DNA of 64,000 nt from Pleomorphomonas sp. PLEO (lineage in GTDB: Bacteria > Pseudomonadota > Alphaproteobacteria > Rhizobiales > Pleomorphomonadaceae), in contig NZ_CP166625.1 in the NCBI RefSeq assembly GCF_041320595.1, positions 4,586,001 through 4,650,000 of the forward strand, given 5' to 3'. Position numbers and translations under genes: made by a program. Shown here piece after piece: positions 10,699-18,739 of the stretch. How positions within the stretch are numbered: the first letter of the stretch is position 1; each line of letters starts with the position of its first letter. The notes beneath the pieces were generated by a model. It had not been told where the DNA came from. It searched no databases and saw only the letters and a list, made by a program, of their open reading frames with translations.

Positions 10699-11046
10699 AT
10701 GACGATCAGAATGAAGCAAGTAACGCCCTTGGATGGCGGAGAATATCGCGTCGACTTCAACTTGATCGACAATATCGTCGTTTCCATCATGTTGCCACCA
10801 TATGAGAGCGGCTCCACTCAACAGGACCCCACGGGGCGCGCTGAAGAGGCGATCAAATTGCTCTGCGAGGCCGTTTCCGCGGGACCTCGGAACGAGATTC
10901 CCACGACAAACGATGCCCGCGAAAAGCAGGATCGCGAAGCGCTTGAGGAACAACTCGACGAAGGTCTTGAAGACAGTTTCCCAGCCAGCGACCCCGTGTC
11001 GATCAGTGTACCATCCACTCTGCCCAAAACGGTGGGAAAGAGCTAA
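10699..11046 (+). CDS. Small acidic protein of unknown function
   Basis: A 115-residue protein with a strong ribosome binding site (AAGGAGG 5 nt before the ATG), which makes it a likely real gene. The N-terminal half (about 1-58) looks like a small beta-rich fold. The C-terminal half is acidic: a charged helix (REKQDREALEEQLDEGLED) is followed by SFPASDPVS. This end is found in many short rhizobial proteins of unknown role, often near stress genes. The next gene upstream is the KGG-repeat stress protein on the other strand. No enzymatic motif or membrane segment was seen. An IS element is inserted about 85 bp downstream. Confidence 0.7.
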   Translation: MTIRMKQVTPLDGGEYRVDFNLIDNIVVSIMLPPYESGSTQQDPTGRAEEAIKLLCEAVSAGPRNEIPTTNDAREKQDREALEEQLDEGLEDSFPASDPVSISVPSTLPKTVGKS

Positions 11047-11132
11047 AGGCGCATCCAGCCGGATATGCCGATGCGAATAATACCGGTTTGGGCGTGCATG
11101 CCTCCGCCAGTTTATCGCCAAAGAGAACACTA

Positions 11133-11152
11133 GGCTCAGGACCTATTAAATT
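11133..11152. repeat. Left terminal inverted repeat of the IS
   Basis: GGCTCAGGACCTATTAAATT. The first 10 bases match the right end exactly and 15 of 20 match overall. Confidence 0.8.
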
Positions 11153-11205
11153 GGTTGCGGTCGCAAAGATTGGTTGATTCAATAGCAGCGTGAGGAGGCG
11201 TTGCG

Positions 11206-11966
11206 ATGAGTGATCTGATCTGGCTGTCGGAGGCGCAGATGCGCCGGATCGAGCCCTATTTTCCGTTGTCACACGGGGTTCCGCGCGTCGATGATCGGCG
11301 GATCATCAGCGGCATCATCTTCGTGATCCGCAACGGCCTGCGGTGGCGCGACGCACCTGCTGAGTACGGTCCGCACAAGACGATCTACAACCGCTTCATC
11401 CGCTGGAGCCGGCTCGGCGTGTTCAACAAGATCTTCGCCGGGCTCGCCGCAAAGGGCGGGAAACCCGACCAACTGATGATCGATGCAACCCACCTAAAGG
11501 CGCACCGGACCGCAGCCAGCTTGCTCAAAAAGGGGCTGTTCCCCGACGTATCGGACGCACCAAAGGCGGCCTGAACTCGAAGCTCCATGCCGTGTGTGAC
11601 GCAAAGGGCAGGCCGCTGGTCATGCTCCTGAGCGAAGGCCAGATGAGCGATTACAAAGGGGCGGCGCTCATGATCGACGCCCTGCCCAGGGCCAAGGCCC
11701 TGCTCGGCGACCGAGGCTACGATGCCGACTGGTTCCGCGCGGCACTTGCACAGCGCAAGATTGCCGCCTGCATCCCTTCAAGGCGCAACCGTAAGATCCA
11801 GATCCCCCACGATGTCGCGCTTTATCGCCAGCGCCACAAGATCGAAATCATGTTCGGCAGGCTCAAGGATTGGCGGCGAATCCACACACGCTATGATCGC
11901 TGCGCCCACACCTTCATGTCAGCGATCTGCATCGCAGCCACCGTCATCTTCTGGATCAATCAATGA
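11206..11966 (+). CDS. IS5-family transposase made by -1 frameshift
   Basis: Two overlapping frames form one DDE transposase. The first frame (11206-11574) gives the N-terminal part with SDLIWLSEAQ, a GLRWRDAP motif and MIDATHLKAHR, which carries the first catalytic Asp. At AAAAAGGGG (11527-11535) a -1 shift leads into LLKKGAVPRRIGRTKGGLNSK and on to the stop at 11966. That part has the second Asp in LLGDRGYDADW and the catalytic Glu in KIEIMFGRLKDWRR. The joined protein is about 253 residues, normal for IS427-type elements. A slippery A-run at the join suggests programmed frameshifting rather than decay. The ORF stop lies inside the right inverted repeat. Confidence 0.88.
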
Positions 11967-11976
11967 GTCCTGAGCC
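11957..11976. repeat. Right terminal inverted repeat of the IS
   Basis: The reverse complement reads GGCTCAGGACTCATTGATTG, matching the left end in the first 10 bases. The flanking TA completes a short palindrome GAGCCTAGGCTC at the junction. Confidence 0.8.
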
Positions 11977-12001
11977 TAGGCTCAAAGACCGGTTCTTACG
12001 A

Positions 12002-12907
12002 TCAGATAGTGCCGAGGTCCCAGGCGGGTATTCCTCGAAAGCTGTCGACTAGAAAGTCGACAAGCACCCGGACCTTGAGCGCAAGGTGACGCGCTGGCGG
12101 GTAGACGGCGTGGATCGTGTGCGGCCGGTTTTCCATTTCCGGCAGGATAGTCACCAGACGCCCGGCTCGTATGCTGGGACCGGCAATGAAGCTTGGTATA
12201 CGAGCAATGCCCAAGCTAGATTCAGCTGCCACCAGACAGGCCTCGCCGTTCGAAAAGCGAATGCGGCCGCTCACGGCGACCGATGCGGCGCCATCACCCA
12301 GAGACCAATCGAAGGGGTCGCGGAAATTGGTGTCGATGATGCAGTCGTGGTTTGCGAGATCGGCCAACGTCTGGGGTCGCCCGTGAGCTGCGAGATAAGC
12401 GGGCGCGGCCACGAGCACGATACGCGCATCACAGAGCTTACGGCTGATGAGGCTGGAATCCGCCGGCTTGCCGACACGGACCGCCATATCGAAACCTTCC
12501 TCGACCAAGTTGACCAGCCGATCGGAGAAGTTGACGTCCAGCTGAATGTCTGGAAAGGCCCGGGCGAAATCAAGAAGCCGGGGCGTCAACTGGACGTTAC
12601 CAAATGAGAGCGGCGCTGTAATGTGAAGGCGCCCAGCCGGAGCGCCTGACGCATTGCGCACCGACGCATCCAGGGCATCGAACTCTTCGATCAGCCCTTT
12701 CAACCGGCCATAGTAGGCCTGCCCAACTTCCGTGGGAGACAAGGCGCGCGTGGTGCGTTTGAGGAGTTGCACACCAAGATCGGCCTCCAGCTTCGAGACC
12801 AGTTTGGAGGCTTGTCCGGGGCTGGTACCAAGGCGTTTGGCTGCCTCGGCAAAACTGCCGAAATCAAGTACGGCGACGAACATGCGGTCGCAATCGAGAC
12901 GATCCAT
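12002..12907 (-). CDS. LysR-family transcriptional regulator
   Basis: A 301-residue regulator of normal LysR length. The N-terminal winged helix-turn-helix is visible (AVLDFGSFAEAAKRLG, then SKLVSKLEADLGVQLLKRTTR), followed by a two-lobed effector domain from about residue 90 (GRLHITAPLSFG). It resembles the subgroup that includes E. coli YhaJ. The start at 12907 was chosen because the conserved helix follows directly; no strong ribosome binding site is present, and an in-frame upstream start cannot be excluded. It lies downstream of gcd and the quinone-detoxification genes on the same strand, separated by a terminator. It may control one of these, but this is inferred from position only. Confidence 0.88.
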   Translation of the reverse strand: MDRLDCDRMFVAVLDFGSFAEAAKRLGTSPGQASKLVSKLEADLGVQLLKRTTRALSPTEVGQAYYGRLKGLIEEFDALDASVRNASGAPAGRLHITAPLSFGNVQLTPRLLDFARAFPDIQLDVNFSDRLVNLVEEGFDMAVRVGKPADSSLISRKLCDARIVLVAAPAYLAAHGRPQTLADLANHDCIIDTNFRDPFDWSLGDGAASVAVSGRIRFSNGEACLVAAESSLGIARIPSFIAGPSIRAGRLVTILPEMENRPHTIHAVYPPARHLALKVRVLVDFLVDSFRGIPAWDLGTI

Positions 12908-12975
12908 GGAGACATTTCCGCCCTGACGAATGAGTCGGACGACTGTAGGCCGGTCGGGTCGACTGGAAAAGAATG

Positions 12976-13002
12976 GCGGGGGCGCCATTATGGAGCCCCC
13001 GC
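12976..13002 (-). terminator. Probable terminator of gcd
   Basis: GCGGGGGC and GCCCCCGC form an 8-bp stem, with a further CCAT/ATGG pairing in the loop. On the minus strand it is followed by a T-rich stretch (CATTCTTTTCC), as expected of a factor-independent terminator. Confidence 0.7.
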
Positions 13003-13060
13003 GATTATCGGATCCAGATCGCTGAACCAAAAGCCCGGCGTTCCGTTTATGCGCCGCGCC

Positions 13061-15439
13061 TTACTTCAGCGCGTAAGCGATCACGTAGTCGCCCCTGTCT
13101 GGGGATTGGCGTGCGCCCCCGGCCGTGATGACAACGTATTGCTTGCCAGTCTTCGGCGAACGGTAAGTCATCGGGCCGCCCTGGCTGCCGACCGGCAGTC
13201 TGGATTTCCAAATCTCCTTGCCAGTATGGCTATCGAAAGCGCGCAGATAATAGTCCTGCGTGCCTGCGAAAAAGACGAGGCCAGACTGGGTGGCGAGGGT
13301 TGGCCCGAGCGTCGGCATGCCAATTGGAATCGGCAGACCCATCTTGATACCGAGCGGGCCGGTGTCCTGGACCGTGCCGACCGGAACCTGCCAGACCAGC
13401 TTATGAGAGGTGATGCTGATCGCCGACAGCGTGCCGAACGGCGGCAGCTGGCAGGGGATGCCGAGCTGCGACAGGAAGCGCTGGCGCATGGCACCAAACG
13501 GTGTTCCCAATTGCGGCACAACGCCCATCTCGATGCCGTTGCCTCCCTTCACTTGGGGACGCGGAATGAGATAGTTGGCGAGCCCAAGGCGCAAGTCATT
13601 GACGAACATCAGGTTGGTGGTCGGATCGACGGAGACCGATCCCCAGTTCATGCCGCCGAGGGAACCCGGCATCTGCAGCGAGGGATCGAGGCCCGGTGGA
13701 GTGAAGACACCCTCATGGCGCATCTCCTTGAAGGATATGCGGCAGAGCAACTGATCGAACGGCGTTGCGCCCCACATGTCCGACTCGACCAGAGTGCCGT
13801 TGCCCAGCATCGGCATTCCGACCGAATAGGGCTGTGTCGGCGAATAACGCTCGCCTTCGACGTGCCCCTGGGGAACCGGCTTTTCGACCACCTCCGTCAA
13901 CGGCTTGCCCGTTTCCCGGTTCAACGTAAAGATCATGCCGGTCTTGGATACCTGCAACAGCGCAGGCGTGGTGGTGCCGTCGGCATTGTGGATATCGTAA
14001 AGCACTGGCTGGGCCGGAACGTCGAAATCCCAAAGGTCGTGGTGGACGGTCTGAAAAGTCCACACTGGCCGGCCAGTGGCAACGTTCACCGCAACGATGG
14101 ACGACGAATACTTGTCATCCTGCGCGGTACGCTCGCCGGCCCAGAAGTCGGGCGTGGCGTTCCCCGTAGGCAAATAGACGAGACCGAGCTTGGCGTCGAA
14201 GGACATCGCCGCCCAGACATTGGGAGTGCCACGCGTGTAGCCCTCGGGAGAGAGAGGTTCACGGGTAACGGCTTCGTTGCCCGGATCCCAGGCCCAGACA
14301 AGCTGTCCGCTGACGGCATCGAAGGCGCGAACGACGCCCGGCGGCTCTTGGGTCTCGTTGTTATCGGCAACACGACCGCCGACGATGACGAGGTTGGCGG
14401 CCACAAGCGGCGTCGAAGTCTGCTGATAATAGCCGGGCTTGACCTCGCCCATGCCATCCTTGAGATCGACAATGCCTTGCTTGCCGAAGGTGCTGATCGG
14501 CTTGCCCGTCTCAGCATCGAGCGCAATCAGTCTTGCATCGACGGTGGGAATGAATATGCGGCGCGGCGAGATCGAGGGATCAAAGACGCTGCCGTCCGGC
14601 TGCTGGGTAACTCGTTGCGCTACGGTCTCGTCGTAGTAGCCAAGGCCGCGACAGCGCTGCCAGGATGGCACCGTACCACCGGCGGCATAGCGCCACTTCT
14701 CCGTGCCCGTATCGACATCGAAAGAGATGACCGTGCCATAGGCGGTACAGACATAAAGACTGTCGCCGATCTGGATCGGCGTGTTCTGGTCCTCCGCGCC
14801 CGATCCGGTACTCTTGGGGAGTTCGCCGGTGTGCGCCGTCCAGGCCACCGTCAGCGACGAGATGTTGGCAGGGGTGATGTCATCGAGAGCGCCAAAGCGC
14901 GTGCCGGCTACATTGCCGCCCCAGGCCGACCAATCCGGTAGCGGAGCCGACTTGTCGACCGGGGTGGTGGTGGCAACACTTTCCGTGGGGGCAACAACAT
15001 TCTTTGGAAAGAACGCGCTCACCGCCGTGGCGACGACGCCGACGCCAAGAATGGCCAGCGACAGGTAGCCAAGCCTGCGCCCACTGGACTTGCGGGTAAG
15101 GAGCGGGACTGACAAAGCCACCACGACCCCACCGACCGCCATGGCGAAAAGGCGCGACACCAGCGGCCAGAAGGCAAGGCCGGAGTCCCAAACCGCCCAA
15201 ATGGCAGTACCGAGGAGGACCACGCCGAACAGAGCCGCGCCTGATAGTCGGGCACGCATGATCTGCACGCCGGACGCAATCAACACCAAACCCGCAACGA
15301 CAAAGTAGAGACTGCCGCCGAGCCAGGCGAGGTAACCGCCTCCCACAACGAAAAACAGGCCAGCCGCGACAATGACCGCACCTACAAGATACAACCACCC
15401 TCGAGCCAACCAGCCTTGAGTATTTTCAGTGTCCGCCAT
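13061..15439 (-). CDS. gcd: Membrane-bound PQQ-dependent glucose dehydrogenase
   Basis: A 792-residue quinoprotein that oxidises glucose to gluconolactone on the periplasmic face and passes electrons to ubiquinone. About 145 N-terminal residues form several membrane segments (WLYLVGAVIVAAGLFFVVGG and more), as in E. coli Gcd. A large periplasmic beta-propeller follows, with SAPLPDWSAWGGN, TPIQIGDSLYVCTAYG, the FDVPAQPVLYDI region and a C-terminal GGPMTYRSPKTGKQYVV repeat. Length matches the glucose/quinate/shikimate dehydrogenase family; glucose is the more likely substrate. No pqq synthesis genes are in the window, so the cofactor must come from elsewhere. It is the last gene before a terminator and is separated from the esterase gene by another. 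Confidence 0.93.
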   Translation of the reverse strand: MADTENTQGWLARGWLYLVGAVIVAAGLFFVVGGGYLAWLGGSLYFVVAGLVLIASGVQIMRARLSGAALFGVVLLGTAIWAVWDSGLAFWPLVSRLFAMAVGGVVVALSVPLLTRKSSGRRLGYLSLAILGVGVVATAVSAFFPKNVVAPTESVATTTPVDKSAPLPDWSAWGGNVAGTRFGALDDITPANISSLTVAWTAHTGELPKSTGSGAEDQNTPIQIGDSLYVCTAYGTVISFDVDTGTEKWRYAAGGTVPSWQRCRGLGYYDETVAQRVTQQPDGSVFDPSISPRRIFIPTVDARLIALDAETGKPISTFGKQGIVDLKDGMGEVKPGYYQQTSTPLVAANLVIVGGRVADNNETQEPPGVVRAFDAVSGQLVWAWDPGNEAVTREPLSPEGYTRGTPNVWAAMSFDAKLGLVYLPTGNATPDFWAGERTAQDDKYSSSIVAVNVATGRPVWTFQTVHHDLWDFDVPAQPVLYDIHNADGTTTPALLQVSKTGMIFTLNRETGKPLTEVVEKPVPQGHVEGERYSPTQPYSVGMPMLGNGTLVESDMWGATPFDQLLCRISFKEMRHEGVFTPPGLDPSLQMPGSLGGMNWGSVSVDPTTNLMFVNDLRLGLANYLIPRPQVKGGNGIEMGVVPQLGTPFGAMRQRFLSQLGIPCQLPPFGTLSAISITSHKLVWQVPVGTVQDTGPLGIKMGLPIPIGMPTLGPTLATQSGLVFFAGTQDYYLRAFDSHTGKEIWKSRLPVGSQGGPMTYRSPKTGKQYVVITAGGARQSPDRGDYVIAYALK

Positions 15440-15485
15440 GCGGCACCTTCCTTTCGTTGAATGCGCCTAAATCGGCGTGGAAGCA

Positions 15486-15517
15486 GACGCGACCGGCCAT
15501 ATCTGGCCGGTCGCGTC
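15486..15517 (-). terminator. Strong hairpin between esterase gene and gcd
   Basis: GACGCGACCGGCCA and TGGCCGGTCGCGTC are perfect 14-bp arms around TATC. It lies just after the esterase stop and before gcd, so it probably separates the two transcripts. No long T-run follows. Confidence 0.65.
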
Positions 15518-15540
15518 AGAAAATGGAGCCGTTCGTCCCT

Positions 15541-16152
15541 TCATTGAATGGCGAGCGCTTTCGCAAGAAAAGAAGTGGCGAGAGCGGCACCCTCCGACGA
15601 GATCGTGTGAACGACGCCGGGCAGCAGGTGCACCTCGGCAACCGCGCCCGCCGACTTCAGCCGCCGCTCGGCTTCAAGCGACTCCGTTGCCGGTATCATC
15701 GTATCGGCTTCACCGTGGATGAGCAGCGTCCGGGTCGACCTCGAAGGGACCAGCGGCTCGGGCGATGCCAGGCGACCGGAGAAGGCAACGATGGCGCCAA
15801 ACGACCAGCGGCCGGAGGCGAGCGCGTCGAGCGCCATGATAGAGCCCTGAGAGAAGCCGACCAGAGCCACTCGATCAAGCTGTTCGGAAAGGCCGTGCTC
15901 ACGGATGATTCCCGACAGCGTCGCATCGAAATCGCTTCTCGCTTCAACGATGCGCTGTGGTCGGTTAGCCTCGGTCACGCCTCGGATGGAAAACCATTGG
16001 CGCCCGGCTCCGCCTCCGTCGAATGGCAGGGGGCCATCCGGCGCGACAAAGACCGCCTCGGGCAGATGCGGCGCGAGGACACCGGCGAGCGGAGCAAGAT
16101 CGGAGCCACGGCTGCCGACACCGTGCAGGAAGATGACGAGAGAAACTGACAC
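15541..16152 (-). CDS. Carboxylesterase/phospholipase-family alpha/beta hydrolase (MhqD/YpfH-like)
   Basis: A 203-residue serine hydrolase. It has an oxyanion motif HGVGSRGSD near the N-terminus, the nucleophile elbow GFSQGS, an Asp in HGEADTMIP and a His in VVHTIS, a complete catalytic triad. Size and layout match small cytosolic carboxylesterases such as E. coli YpfH and Bacillus MhqD. It is the last gene of a four-gene run with DoxX, a VOC dioxygenase-like protein and a glutathionyl-hydroquinone reductase. Bacillus MhqR-controlled quinone defence genes include the same VOC, DoxX and esterase combination. The substrate is not known. Confidence 0.85.
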   Translation of the reverse strand: MSVSLVIFLHGVGSRGSDLAPLAGVLAPHLPEAVFVAPDGPLPFDGGGAGRQWFSIRGVTEANRPQRIVEARSDFDATLSGIIREHGLSEQLDRVALVGFSQGSIMALDALASGRWSFGAIVAFSGRLASPEPLVPSRSTRTLLIHGEADTMIPATESLEAERRLKSAGAVAEVHLLPGVVHTISSEGAALATSFLAKALAIQ

Positions 16153-16181
16153 GAAGAATTCCTTGTTTGGGAAATTGTAAT

Positions 16182-17147
16182 TCAGGCGCCGAGGCCAAGA
16201 TCGCTGAGATCGGGACCGAGTGGCACAATGCGCTGCGGGTTGAGTGCCTTCATCGAGTAGTATCCGCGCTTGATGTGATCGATGCTGACCGTTTCACGCA
16301 CCCCCGGAACGGCCAGGACATGCTTCAGGTAACCGGTCAGGCCCGGGTAATCGGCGATGCGGCGAAGGTTACACTTGAAGAGACCATAATAGGCCGCATC
16401 GAAGCGGATCAGCGTGACGAACAAACGGATGTCGGTTTCGGTGAAGCGTTGGCCGTGAATGAAGTTTCGGCCATCGGAAAGCCGGCCCTCCAGCTCGTCG
16501 AGCATGGCGAACACCTCGGCGAACGCCTCCTCATAAGCGACCTGCGTCGTGGCAAAACCCGCCCGGTAGACGCCGTTGTTGAGGCGCGGATAGATGCGGT
16601 CGTTAAGCGCGTCAATCTCAGCCGCAAGATCAGCCGGATAGAGATCGAAGTCCGACTTGGCCAGATCGCCGAAGCCGGCATTGAGCATCCGAATGATGTC
16701 GGCCGATTCATTGTTGACGATGGTGCCGCGCTGTTTGTCCCAAAGAACCGGTACTGTGGCACGGCCGGTAAAATGTGGATCGGCCTTGGTGTAGATCTCG
16801 TGCAGGTATGTGGCGCCATTGACCGTGTCGGGCGTGGAGCCGGCATAATCGCCGAAACGCCAACCCTCGTCGGAAATCATCGGCTCGACGACTGACAGCG
16901 AGATGGCGTCTTCCAGCCCCTTGAGCTTGCGGGCGATCAGCGTGCGCGATGCCCAGGGGCAGATGAGCGCCACATAGAGATGATAGCGCCCGGCTTCGGC
17001 CGCAAAGCCGGCCTCACCGGTCGGGCCCGCGGCGCCATCGGGCGTCACCCAGCTGCGAAAGCTCGATGTCTGACGAACGAAACCGCCCTTCTCGTCCATC
17101 TTCTGCACCGGCTTCCAATCGGCGGTCCATTTGCCATCAACGAGCAT
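16182..17147 (-). CDS. yqjG: Glutathionyl-hydroquinone reductase (YqjG/PcpF type)
   Basis: A 321-residue Xi-class glutathione transferase that reduces glutathionyl-hydroquinones to hydroquinones with glutathione. The catalytic Cys63 lies in the family signature CPWAS. Other typical parts are the N-terminal GGFVRQTSSFRSWV segment, TVPVLWDKQRGTIVNNES in the thioredoxin fold and the all-helical C-terminal half with RFTETDIRLFVTLIRFD. Length is standard. It follows the VOC gene after 53 bp and precedes the esterase by 29 bp. In E. coli yqjG also lies beside a DoxX-family gene, yqjF, which supports a common role in quinone or aromatic electrophile detoxification. Confidence 0.92.
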   Translation of the reverse strand: MLVDGKWTADWKPVQKMDEKGGFVRQTSSFRSWVTPDGAAGPTGEAGFAAEAGRYHLYVALICPWASRTLIARKLKGLEDAISLSVVEPMISDEGWRFGDYAGSTPDTVNGATYLHEIYTKADPHFTGRATVPVLWDKQRGTIVNNESADIIRMLNAGFGDLAKSDFDLYPADLAAEIDALNDRIYPRLNNGVYRAGFATTQVAYEEAFAEVFAMLDELEGRLSDGRNFIHGQRFTETDIRLFVTLIRFDAAYYGLFKCNLRRIADYPGLTGYLKHVLAVPGVRETVSIDHIKRGYYSMKALNPQRIVPLGPDLSDLGLGA

Positions 17148-17200
17148 GGGATCATTCTCCTGTCAGCTCCGGCGTAATCTAGCCGGCGGTTATCGAGGCG

Positions 17201-18028
17201 TCAGGCCACGAGGACGATTTTCGTTCCCCAGGGATCGGGGAGAACGAGATGGTCGGCGGAGGCCAACGGCATCTGGGCGCGCGTGTGGATTTCCTTGAGG
17301 CGATCCTGGCCGACGTGAATGTCGAGCGAGGCCAAACCCGTCGAGGGGTAATCGCGAACGTCGGCGCCTCGGCTGTTCCAAATATTGGTGGCGATGTGGT
17401 GATGGTAACCGTCGGCGGCAAAGAAGGTTCCGCCTGGATAGCGGCAGGTAATGCCGAGACCAAGAATGCCGGAATAGAACTGTTCGGCGGGCGCGATGGC
17501 CCCGACCTGAAGATGAACGTGGCCGACTTTCGAAGCATTTGGAAAACCTTGCCAACGGCCGGAACCCGTATCAGCGAGCAGATCCTCGATGTCGAGCGCG
17601 TCGGAGGGCATCTCGATCATATTGCCTTGCCGCTTCCAAGCAGGAGCCGGTCGATCACTATAGATCTCGACGCCGTTGCCCTCCGGATCCGTGAGATAGA
17701 TCGCCTCGCTGACCCCATGGTCGGATGCGCCGACGACCGGCGTATGGCTCTCAGCGGCGAACCGCGTCCAACGGGCCAGATCCTGCCGCGATGGCAGCAG
17801 GAAGGCAACGTGAAAGAGGCCGGCCTCGCGGGGAGACCGCCGCCGAGCCGCCTTGTCCTGGCGAAGCTCGAGCAGAACCGAGCCGCCGGCGCCATAGAGA
17901 GAGGCGGTTCCATCCGAACTCAGGCGATGGAGGCCCACCGCCCTCTCATAGAAGGCACCGATCTTGTCGATGTCGTTGACGGTCAGGGTCACCCGGCCCA
18001 TGGCCAGCTTTTCGATGCGATCAGACAT
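17201..18028 (-). CDS. VOC-family ring-cleavage dioxygenase-like protein (CatE/MhqO type)
   Basis: A 275-residue protein with two vicinal-oxygen-chelate domains. The N-terminal one (about 8-125) has GRVTLTVNDIDKIGAFYERAVGL, LFHVAFLLPS and a metal-ligand-like Glu in GVEIYSDRP. The C-terminal one (about 150-270) has KVGHVHLQVG, YHHHIATNIW and a final LVLPDPWGTKIVLV. The pattern fits catechol 2,3-dioxygenase-like proteins of the CatE/MhqO group, which are linked to quinone resistance in Bacillus. A standard His at the start of the first module is not obvious, but His and Glu ligands are present in the second. It sits between DoxX (29 bp) and the hydroquinone reductase (53 bp). Confidence 0.85.
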   Translation of the reverse strand: MSDRIEKLAMGRVTLTVNDIDKIGAFYERAVGLHRLSSDGTASLYGAGGSVLLELRQDKAARRRSPREAGLFHVAFLLPSRQDLARWTRFAAESHTPVVGASDHGVSEAIYLTDPEGNGVEIYSDRPAPAWKRQGNMIEMPSDALDIEDLLADTGSGRWQGFPNASKVGHVHLQVGAIAPAEQFYSGILGLGITCRYPGGTFFAADGYHHHIATNIWNSRGADVRDYPSTGLASLDIHVGQDRLKEIHTRAQMPLASADHLVLPDPWGTKIVLVA

Positions 18029-18057
18029 GGCAGCGTCTCCGAGATCCGCTCCGGCGC

Positions 18058-18465
18058 TCAGAAGAGCGCCGGGGTATGAACGAGGGCCAGGGCACCGTCA
18101 CCGGTGAGGGCGAGCGTCAGAAGGCCAACGATCCAGAAGGCGGGAAATTCCCAACCACCATTGGCATTGGTGAAGAAGAAGCCAGCCTTGCCGTGAACGG
18201 TGACGATGGTGCCGAGCATCAGCGGGACCAGTGCGAGTGCAACAAGGCGTGGCCAGACGCCGAGAAACAGGGCCGCTGCGCCCAACACTTCGGCGGCGAT
18301 CGTCACGTAGGCGAGCCAGCCCGGCAGGCCGAGCGACTTGAAATAACCGGCGGTGCCGGCCGGCGTGAACACGAACAGCTTCAGGCCGGCATGGGCGAAG
18401 AATAGGCCGGCGAGCGAAAGGCGAAGCAAAAGAGCGGCATAGGGGCCAGTGGCAAGGTCGATCAT
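18058..18465 (-). CDS. DoxX-family membrane protein
   Basis: A 135-residue protein with four membrane segments and a typical DoxX pattern (LLRLSLAGLFFAHAGLKL, AAEVLGAAALFLGVWPRLVALAL, FFTNANGGWEFPAFWIV). It is the first gene of the quinone-detoxification run. DoxX relatives MhqP in Bacillus and YqjF in E. coli belong to regulons that respond to quinones or nitroaromatics; the chemical role of the protein is unclear. The start at 18465 is preferred because GGAGGA lies 5 nt upstream; an ATG at 18477 overlaps that site. A large palindrome lies 80 bp upstream. Confidence 0.87.
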   Translation of the reverse strand: MIDLATGPYAALLLRLSLAGLFFAHAGLKLFVFTPAGTAGYFKSLGLPGWLAYVTIAAEVLGAAALFLGVWPRLVALALVPLMLGTIVTVHGKAGFFFTNANGGWEFPAFWIVGLLTLALTGDGALALVHTPALF

Positions 18466-18544
18466 GATGTCCTCCAATGAGGTTGGTGTCGTTTCGCCTT
18501 CCTATATGTCAGCATTCCATTGGGGCGATTAGCTGGACAAAATC

Positions 18545-18579
18545 GCTTTCATTGATTCCAATATGGAATCAATGAAAGC
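18545..18579. promoter_or_regulatory. 35-bp perfect palindrome, probable operator of the DoxX operon
   Basis: GCTTTCATTGATTCCA and TGGAATCAATGAAAGC form perfect 16-bp arms around ATA. The core ATTCC-N5-GGAAT fits LysR-type T-N11-A sites. It lies 80 bp upstream of doxX, the first of the quinone genes, and 160 bp from the divergent ABC operon. The LysR gene at 12002-12907 is a candidate binder. Confidence 0.7.
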
Positions 18580-18712
18580 AAACTCAACAGGCGCGCAAAA
18601 ATGCGCCTGGGCTCCACGCTCCAAGGGCGCGGCCACGGCCGTCTTTTGTCATCGGCCTGTAACGATCGCCGTCTATCGGAAGAACCCAAGACAGCATCTG
18701 TTGCGGGGACGT

Positions 18713-18728
18713 TTGCACAGCTGTGCAA
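18713..18728 (+). promoter_or_regulatory. LacI-type operator at the start of the ABC operon
   Basis: TTGCACAGCTGTGCAA is a perfect 16-bp palindrome of LacI-operator size. It ends 11 bp before the ATPase start codon and takes the place of a normal ribosome binding site. The LacI regulator encoded later in the same operon (22819-23913) is the likely binder. Confidence 0.7.
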
Positions 18729-18739
18729 CGCATCGATTT

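Larger units (their letters stand above)
11133..11976 (+). mobile_element. IS5-family insertion sequence (IS427-like), complete
   Basis: An 844-bp element bounded by inverted repeats that begin GGCTCAGGAC at both ends, with a two-frame transposase between them. It is flanked by a TA duplication (11131-11132 and 11977-11978). Length, end sequence, short duplication and frameshifted gene fit the IS427 group of IS5. Both ends and all of the transposase are present, so it may be active. It sits between the small acidic gene and the LysR gene. Confidence 0.88.

Noticed and set aside
12767-14941. Long plus-strand frame of 724 codons
   Set aside because: Antisense to the PQQ glucose dehydrogenase; Arg/His/Gly-rich shadow sequence without motifs.
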